DNA of 64,000 nt, taken from assembly GCA_963801715.1 (NCBI GenBank), contig CAWDGB010000006.1:55003-119002 (forward strand). The letters run 5' to 3'. The stretch's first letter is position 1, and the number at the start of each line of letters is the position of its first letter. Shown here piece after piece: positions 58,416-64,000 of this stretch. The notes beneath the pieces were generated by a model, which worked only from the letters and a program-made list of their open reading frames with translations, was not told the DNA's origin and made no database searches. The stretch comes from CAVVJA01 sp963801715 (lineage in GTDB: Bacteria; Actinomycetota; Actinomycetes; Mycobacteriales; Jatrophihabitantaceae). Made by a program: the position numbers and the translations under genes.

Positions 58416-59346
58416 GTGAACGCCGAGTTGCTGTCGGGTTGGCGGGACGGCCCGACCAGGCGAGCGATCGTCGAGTTCGTCGAACGTATTTGTGGAGCAG
58501 ACGGATCGGCCACCGTGCCGATCGAGGAGCGCGTAGCGGTCTTCGACAACGACGGCACCTTGTGGTGTGAGAAGCCGATGCCGATCCAGCTTGATTTCAT
58601 CCTTCGCCGCCTCGTGCAGATGGCCGAAGAGCAACCCGAGTTGCGGGAGCGCCAACCGTGGAAGGCCGCCTACGTTCGCGACTACGGCTGGTTGGGCGCT
58701 CTCATGACCGAGCACTACGCGGGTAACGACACCAACGTCAAGACGCGGCGGGGGGCATCCTGGCTGCCTACGCGGGCATCAGCGTCGACGATTTCGAGCA
58801 GCAGTCCGACGCCTTCCTACGCAGCGCGCAGCATCCGACTCTCGGTCGCCGCTATCTGCAGTGCGCCTACGTGCCGATGGTCGGGCTGCTCGGTTACCTG
58901 CAGGCGAACGGATTCTCCACATCGTCTCCGGCGGTGGTCGGGACTTCATGCGGCCCGTCAGCATGGACATGTACGGCGTCCCGCGTGAGCGGGTCATCGG
59001 CAGCAGCACCACCTTCGCCTATACCAGCGACGAGCACGGCGGCACCATCACCCACAAGCCCGAAGCCGACTACCTCGACGACGGGCCGGAAAAGCCGGTG
59101 CGCATCTGGAACCGCACGGGCCGGCGCCCACTGCTGGCCGCCGGCAACTCCAACGGCGATATCCCGATGCTCCAGTTCACCCATCACACCGACAAGCCCA
59201 CGCTGCGCCTTCTCGTCCGGCACGATGACCCAGATCGCGAATTCGACTACACGGCCGGCGCCGAGCACGCGCTCAAGCACGCCGAAGCGGCCGGCTGGAC
59301 ACTCGTCAGCATCAAGAACGATTGGACCACCGTCTTCCAAAACTAA
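58416..59346 (+). pseudogene. HAD family hydrolase broken by two apparent -1 frameshifts
   Basis: The parts make one haloacid-dehalogenase-like hydrolase with VAVFDNDGTLWCEKPMP (nucleophile Asp in DNDGT), a cap region, then the conserved HIVSGGGRDFMRP and the C-terminal AAGNSNGDIPMLQF with the acidic motif. The frame slips near 58755 (KT to AAGGILAAYAGIS) and near 58916 (ANGFS to HIVSGGG), each lacking one base. The start is GTG at 58416, with GGAAGG five bases before. It sits in the accessory part of the window, so it may be a genuine pseudogene. Confidence 0.75.
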
Positions 59347-59462
59347 CCCGGTCGCCACCCACCTAGGGGCTGCGCTGGTGCCACAGCTAATCCGCGCGGC
59401 CACCGCCGCGACGCCGACCCACGCGCAGGCATCCCGGTGACGCGTCCGCAACAACCCCGTTG

Positions 59463-60911
59463 TTAGATCTCGCTGGTGGTTTGGGCTTTGCCGTCTTTGA
59501 CGGCGGCTTGGAGTGCGGCGTAGTCGCGGTCGTTCTGGTCGGCGTAGGTTTCGGCGAACTCGGCGATGGCCTGGTCGAATTTGGTGGAGCCGCCGAGATA
59601 GGCGGCCAGGGCGACCCGGTCGCCGGAGCGGGCGTGCGCCCGGGCCAGGGTCCAGCCGCATACCCGGGCGTAGGCGGTCAGCCCGGCCGGGATCATCTGT
59701 TCGATCGGGAAGGAGAATTTCCAGTCCCGCAACTGGCGCACGTAGAAGTCGCGTTCCACCCCGTCCACGCCGGTGGCGCGGGTCCAGCCGAGGAAGATGT
59801 CGCTTTGGGCCTGCATCAGGTGCTGCCCGGCGACGACCCGCTCCCCTTGGTTGGTGTATTTGCTGCGTCCGCAGTATTCGGCCAGCACCGAGGTTTGGGC
59901 CTCCTTGGCCTGCAGGAACAGCGGTTCGATGCCGTCGCCGGCCTCCATCAGGATGATCCAGGCCCGGGTGCCGACGCTGCCCACCCCGACGACCTTGCGG
60001 GCCACCTGCATCATCGCGAACTGCCCCAGCAGATGCCGCCGGTCCGACTGCAGGGTGCGCTGATACTTACCCAGCACGGCCCGCAGTTCCTTGTTCAACG
60101 CGTCGGCCTGCACATCGGCGAACACCTCTTCGATCGGCACGATCATCGGCGGGTCGGCGATGATCTGCCGCCGCCCATCGACCACCGTGGTCAGCTTGTC
60201 CTGGGCCTGCATGCTGTCGCGGGTGTGCGCCTTGGCCAGCAGCTTCTGCCCGGCCTTCAACCGTTTCGCCTTGATCTGCGACTGGTATTGGTCGATGGTC
60301 TGCTGGATGTCCAGGTAGGCGTACCACACCGCCATCAGCGACTGCTGCGCGAAGCCGCGCATCGCCGTGCGGTAACCCTCGGCCGCCGCCAGCACCATCT
60401 TGCGGCTGTCCTTGGCCGGGAACCCGTTATCCCGCCCGGCCACCGCGAAACTCGCCGCCAACCGCTTCACATCCCACTCGAACGGGCCCGGCAACGTCTC
60501 ATCGAAATCGTTGACATCAAAGACCAGGCTCCGCTCCGGCGACGCGAACGCCCCGAAATTCGACAGATGCGCATCCCCGCACAACTGCACCCGCAACCCC
60601 GACACCGGCGTCGTGGCCAGATCCGCCGCCATCGGCAACGCCGCCCCCCGATAAAACGTGAACGGCGACACCAACATCCGCCCATGCCGGATCGGCACCA
60701 ACTCCGGCACCCGGCTCTTATCCTGCCCCAGCAACAACCCCACCGGATCCCGCGACTTGTCCGGCACGAACTCCGCCTGCGACTCCAACGGCGCCACCGC
60801 CCGGGCATCCTTCCCCCGAGCCACCCGATCCGCCCGACTCAACTGCTCCCCATCACCCGCCCGCGCACCAGACCGCCGAGCCGTGCGACCCTCAGCCTTC
60901 ACCGTTGTCAT
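59463..60911 (-). CDS. DUF2252 domain protein
   Basis: A 482-residue soluble protein of the DUF2252 family. It has FVPDKSRDPVGLLLGQDKSRVPELVPIRHGRMLVSPFTFYRGAA, QLCGDAHLSNFGAFASPERSLVFDVNDFDETLPGPFEWDVKRL and VVGVGSVGTRAWIILMEAG. The GDAHLSNFG and DFDET segments recall aminoglycoside-phosphotransferase-like kinases, so a kinase fold is likely, but the substrate is unknown. Start ATG 60911 follows the sulfatase gene by about 200 bp on the same strand. Confidence 0.85.
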   Translation of the reverse strand: MTTVKAEGRTARRSGARAGDGEQLSRADRVARGKDARAVAPLESQAEFVPDKSRDPVGLLLGQDKSRVPELVPIRHGRMLVSPFTFYRGAALPMAADLATTPVSGLRVQLCGDAHLSNFGAFASPERSLVFDVNDFDETLPGPFEWDVKRLAASFAVAGRDNGFPAKDSRKMVLAAAEGYRTAMRGFAQQSLMAVWYAYLDIQQTIDQYQSQIKAKRLKAGQKLLAKAHTRDSMQAQDKLTTVVDGRRQIIADPPMIVPIEEVFADVQADALNKELRAVLGKYQRTLQSDRRHLLGQFAMMQVARKVVGVGSVGTRAWIILMEAGDGIEPLFLQAKEAQTSVLAEYCGRSKYTNQGERVVAGQHLMQAQSDIFLGWTRATGVDGVERDFYVRQLRDWKFSFPIEQMIPAGLTAYARVCGWTLARAHARSGDRVALAAYLGGSTKFDQAIAEFAETYADQNDRDYAALQAAVKDGKAQTTSEI

Positions 60912-61113
60912 GCCACCCTCCGATCCGCAGCGGCCTCAACACCGCCACCCTCATACACCACGACCACGCCCTGGTGCTAGAACCAGACAACCACGCCAAC
61001 CCGCCCCAGCCATCCCCCAGCCCGGGTGAGCAGGATGCTCGTCCCCGGGATCCCTGCGGCCCCCAATCCGCAGCCGACCACAAATCACCGGGCCGAGGCC
61101 GAAGGCAGATCAG

Positions 61114-63486
61114 CTACTCCCGGGCGAGCATAGCCACGGCCTCGCGTTCCAGGTCGATGTAGGGATCGCCACTGACGTCGACCGCGACTTGCTTGATCGT
61201 GCCGCCGGTGAAGGCGTGCGGGTGAGGACCGGGGTAGTCGCCGGTGACCGGTTCGCCGCTGTCCCGGCCGACGCATAGGCCTTCGCCCGCGATCGAGAAC
61301 ATCCCGGGCTGGGTCTTGATCCGGCCTTCGCCGACCTTCTGGCCGCCGTGGTAGAGGGACAGGATCCCGGTGGAGACGCCGGGCGGGTCCTCCCCGTCTT
61401 TGGCGTACGAGGCGGACAGGATCAGGTTCTCGCCGATCGGGATGTCCATGTTCCCGTCGATCTTCTGCTCCATCACACCGACGAAGTTGTTGACGTAGTG
61501 CAGCCGGTTGCCCTTGATGTAGAGCGAATGTCCGCCGAAACGGGCACCCTGCGCGAATAGCACGCCCTGCCCGCCGGGAGCCGGGATGTCGACCAGCGCC
61601 CCGATGGTGAACGAGCGGTTGCGGATGTTGACCGCCTGCTGCTCGGGTACTTCAGCGGTGTCGGGGTAGTAGACGTACCGGTCGCGAGCCGAGGCCAGCT
61701 GAGGCCTCGGAGTGAGGATGATCTCCACCGGGGACCGGTCATCGAGCGGGAACGCGTCATTGGCGCCGGCCTCGGCGAACCACAGGTTGATCAGCTCGCG
61801 GACCTTCTCCGGGTGCTCGGCAGCCAGGTCGTGCAACTCGGCCCGGTCGGTGTCGGTGTGGTACAGCTCCCAGGTGTCGTCGTTGAAATGGCTCCAGCCG
61901 CTGATCGTCGGGTGGGTCGTGACGGCCTTCCAGCCGTCGTGCCAGATGCCGCGCGAGCCGAGCATCGAATAGAACTGCGTCTTGCGGGCTGACGGCGCCG
62001 ACGCCATCTCGACGCTGTAACGCATGCTCACGCCGTCGAAGCGGCTCTGCACATGGCCTTTGATCGTGGCTGGGGCCTCGACGCCCAGCGTGTCCAGGAT
62101 GGTGGGCACGATGTCGATCGCGTGGTGATACTGGTGCCGCAGCTCGCCATTACCGGTCGGGTCAGCCGCGCCCGCGACGGAGGGCCAGGAGATGATGCAC
62201 GGGTCGGCAGTGCCGCCGTTGAACTCGTACCGCTTCCACATCTTGAACGGCGTGTTGAACGCCATCGCCCAACCGTTCGGGTAGTGGTTGTAGGTCTTGG
62301 TCCCGCCGAGCTCGTCGAGCATTGCCAGGTTCGCCTGCATGTCGTCGGGGACGCCGTTGAACAGCTTGTTCTCGTTCACCGATCCGTTCGGTCCACCCTC
62401 GCCGCTGGCCCCGTTGTCCGACACCAGGACGATCATGGTGTTCTCCCGTTGCCCGGACTCCTCCAGATAGTCCAGCAGCCGGCCGATGTGATGATCGGCG
62501 TGCGCCAGGAACCCCGCGTACACCTCAGCCATCCGGCAGAACAGCCGCTTCTCGTCCGCTGACAGCGACTCCCACGGTCGGGTGACATCCAGCGGCGGGA
62601 ACGGCTCACCGTGCGGGCCCTGACGGGTCTGCGGGGTGCCGATCGGGTTGATGGGGGGCAGCTCGGTTCCGGCCGGGACGATTCCCATCTGTATCTGCCG
62701 GGCCAGGGTCTGTTCCCGCGTGGCTTCGTAGCCCAGGTCGAAGCGACCCTTGAACTTGGCTATCCAGTCCTTTGGGGCTTGGTGCGGGGCGTGGGCTGCA
62801 CCCGGCGCGTAGTACAGGAAGAACGGCTTGTCCGGCGCGAGCACCTTCGCGTCCTTGATGAACTCCAGCGCCCTGTCAGTGAGGTCTTCGGTGAGGTGGT
62901 AGCCCTCCTGCGGTGACTTCGGCTGGTCGACAGGATGATTGTCGTAAACCAGGTCGGGGTACCACTGGTTGGTCTCAGCGCCAAGGAACCCGTACCACCG
63001 CTCGAACCCCCGCCCAGAAGGCCAGTTCCGCCGCGTCGAGGCGACGTTCATCTCTATCGTCGGACAAAGGTGCCACTTGCCGACCATGTAGGTGTTCCAG
63101 CCCAGCTCGCCGAGAATCTCCGGCAACATGCCGTTCTCGGGGGGAATGGTGCCGCTCGCATTCGGGAACCCGACCGCGGCCTCGGTGATGCACGCCATCG
63201 AGTTGCGGGTGTGGTTGCGCCCGGTAAGCAGGGACGAACGGGTCGGTGAACACAACGCCGTGGTATGCCACTGCGTGTACCGCACCCCATTGGCGGCAAT
63301 GCGGTCGATATTCGGTGTCTCGATCGGGCCGCCGTAACAGCTCATCGCCGAAAAGCCCACGTCGTCGAGCACGATGTAAACCACATTGGATGCGCCGTCC
63401 GGCGCCTTCGGCGGCTCGAACGGCGCCCAGTCCGGAGCCGAGTCCCTAATGTCGATGTTGATACTGCCCTTGAACTGCTCGTTCAC
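61114..63486 (-). CDS. arylsulfatase (type I sulfatase)
   Basis: A 790-residue sulfatase. The active-site signature CSPTRSSLLTGR (Cys79 to Arg90) would carry the formylglycine made from Cys79, and DD at 41-42 and later residues (DNGASGEGGPN) are metal ligands. Sulfatases hydrolyse sulfate esters. There is no signal peptide, so the enzyme is probably cytoplasmic. A formylglycine-generating enzyme is needed; no such gene is visible inside the window. The C-terminal 250 residues form an additional domain of low similarity. Confidence 0.9.
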   Translation of the reverse strand: MNEQFKGSINIDIRDSAPDWAPFEPPKAPDGASNVVYIVLDDVGFSAMSCYGGPIETPNIDRIAANGVRYTQWHTTALCSPTRSSLLTGRNHTRNSMACITEAAVGFPNASGTIPPENGMLPEILGELGWNTYMVGKWHLCPTIEMNVASTRRNWPSGRGFERWYGFLGAETNQWYPDLVYDNHPVDQPKSPQEGYHLTEDLTDRALEFIKDAKVLAPDKPFFLYYAPGAAHAPHQAPKDWIAKFKGRFDLGYEATREQTLARQIQMGIVPAGTELPPINPIGTPQTRQGPHGEPFPPLDVTRPWESLSADEKRLFCRMAEVYAGFLAHADHHIGRLLDYLEESGQRENTMIVLVSDNGASGEGGPNGSVNENKLFNGVPDDMQANLAMLDELGGTKTYNHYPNGWAMAFNTPFKMWKRYEFNGGTADPCIISWPSVAGAADPTGNGELRHQYHHAIDIVPTILDTLGVEAPATIKGHVQSRFDGVSMRYSVEMASAPSARKTQFYSMLGSRGIWHDGWKAVTTHPTISGWSHFNDDTWELYHTDTDRAELHDLAAEHPEKVRELINLWFAEAGANDAFPLDDRSPVEIILTPRPQLASARDRYVYYPDTAEVPEQQAVNIRNRSFTIGALVDIPAPGGQGVLFAQGARFGGHSLYIKGNRLHYVNNFVGVMEQKIDGNMDIPIGENLILSASYAKDGEDPPGVSTGILSLYHGGQKVGEGRIKTQPGMFSIAGEGLCVGRDSGEPVTGDYPGPHPHAFTGGTIKQVAVDVSGDPYIDLEREAVAMLARE

Positions 63487-63913
63487 CGCACCGCTCCTCT
63501 TAAGCCATGACGCGTGAGACTCGATCTGCCGTGGATATCACCCTGCAAAGGAAAGCCGCTCAGCACGGCTCGGGCCCAGACACGGCGCAGGCCCGTTGGC
63601 CGAGATGGGCGGCCGCGCTGTGCTCAAGGGCTGAACGTGGTCGGAAATGGTCACGGCTCTTGAGCAGCCTCCTCCTAAGCGAGCACCGCATAATCGAGCG
63701 GCTGCCGGGACCAGACTCCTCGCCGGACGGCACTATCCGAACTGTTCGGCATCGTCAATATCCTCGCTGCATCTGTCGGGGAACTGACGACCACCTGCTG
63801 ACCATAGGCCCCAGCGCGGTACGCGGGCGAAACGAGCGCCGACACTCCACACGCCATGGCGCCATCGCGCCGTCGTCGGACGCCCAGCGCTGAGCCGCGT
63901 TCACGTCGCCGGT
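63487..63913. other. gene-free stretch upstream of arylsulfatase
   Basis: No credible ORF. A 128-codon ORF at 63507 on the plus strand has no family features and poor codon use. The region probably holds the promoter of the sulfatase gene on its left. Confidence 0.4.
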
Positions 63914-63999
63914 TAGTGCAGGTAGTCGTCGCTGCGCGGTGGCATGAGCGGGTCCGGAAGGTCCGAACCGGGCAGCCCGCCCGACCGCGGCTGCAGTAA
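63914..63999 (-). CDS. 3' end of an unidentified gene running off the window
   Basis: An open minus-strand frame from the window edge ends in TAA at 63914 and reads ...PGSDLPDPLMPPRSDDYLH. Its codon use looks coding, but only about 28 codons are present, so no product can be named. Confidence 0.45.
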
Positions 64000-64000
64000 A

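Noticed and set aside
63737..63749. CCGAAC-T-GTTCGG as a LexA box
   Set aside because: The 1-base spacer does not match the actinobacterial LexA site spacing of 4, and no damage gene is adjacent.
63507..63893. A 128-codon plus-strand ORF next to the sulfatase gene
   Set aside because: It is Arg/Ser-rich with poor codon use, has no recognisable domain or ribosome site, and lies in what looks like the sulfatase promoter region.

Overview
The window is a high-GC chromosomal segment of an actinomycete (Actinomycetota). This rests on the gene order and on family-specific genes: hrcA-dnaJ, the holA/comEC/comEA block, gpgP-like/rsfS/nadD, rplU-rpmA-obg-proB, RNase E, ndk-DUF4233-folC-valS, and clpX-clpP2-clpP1-tig followed by tRNA-Pro and tRNA-Gly. 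The order is a compressed version of the Mycobacterium era-to-tig stretch. The genus cannot be named from this alone; a Frankiales-like soil actinomycete would fit.

Layout. 1-9.1 kb (mostly minus): the 5' part of era, two inserted genes (LysE-type exporter, alpha/beta hydrolase), then a cytidine-deaminase-like protein, CorC, YbeY, PhoH, RsmE, DnaJ and HrcA, with a CIRCE-like site between hrcA and dnaJ and a perfect 22-bp palindrome in the divergent hrcA promoter region. 9.2-13.6 kb: hemW, a barnase-like RNase with a barstar-like partner, a dienelactone hydrolase, a DUF6295 protein and an oxidoreductase. 13.6-26.5 kb: lepA, LtrA-like protein, rpsT, holA, comEC, comEA, two large membrane glycosyltransferase-like proteins and DegV. 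26.5-38.5 kb: leuS with a Leu-rich leader peptide and attenuator, phosphatase, rsfS, nadD, DUF1707 protein, proA, mannosyltransferase, proB, obg, rpmA, rplU and a TMEM175-like protein. 38.5-54.4 kb: RNase E, DUF2344 protein, radical SAM protein, ndk, DUF4233 protein, folC, valS, a GNAT, clpX, clpP2, clpP1 and tig. 54.4-64 kb is accessory: a tRNA-Pro-like relic, a VOC protein, an IS481-family element beside tRNA-Pro(TGG), tRNA-Gly(TCC), a DUF4239 protein, a broken HAD hydrolase, a DUF2252 protein, an arylsulfatase and the end of one more gene.

Most of the window is housekeeping: translation (leuS, valS, rpsT, rplU, rpmA, lepA, obg, rsfS, ybeY, rsmE, era), protein quality control (dnaJ, hrcA, clpXP, tig), proline and NAD synthesis, and DNA uptake. 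The most informative regulatory signal is upstream of leuS: a -10-like hexamer, a 12-residue leader peptide with four consecutive Leu codons, a 9-bp stem, and a 10-bp hairpin followed by TTTT.

A caution: about 15 apparent single-base indels, mostly +1, break recognisable genes, including ones expected to be essential or well conserved (nadD, proA, dnaJ, hemW, rne). This looks more like sequence error than gene decay, although the HAD gene in the accessory region may be a real pseudogene. I found no CRISPR array, prophage, biosynthetic cluster or obvious new defence system.
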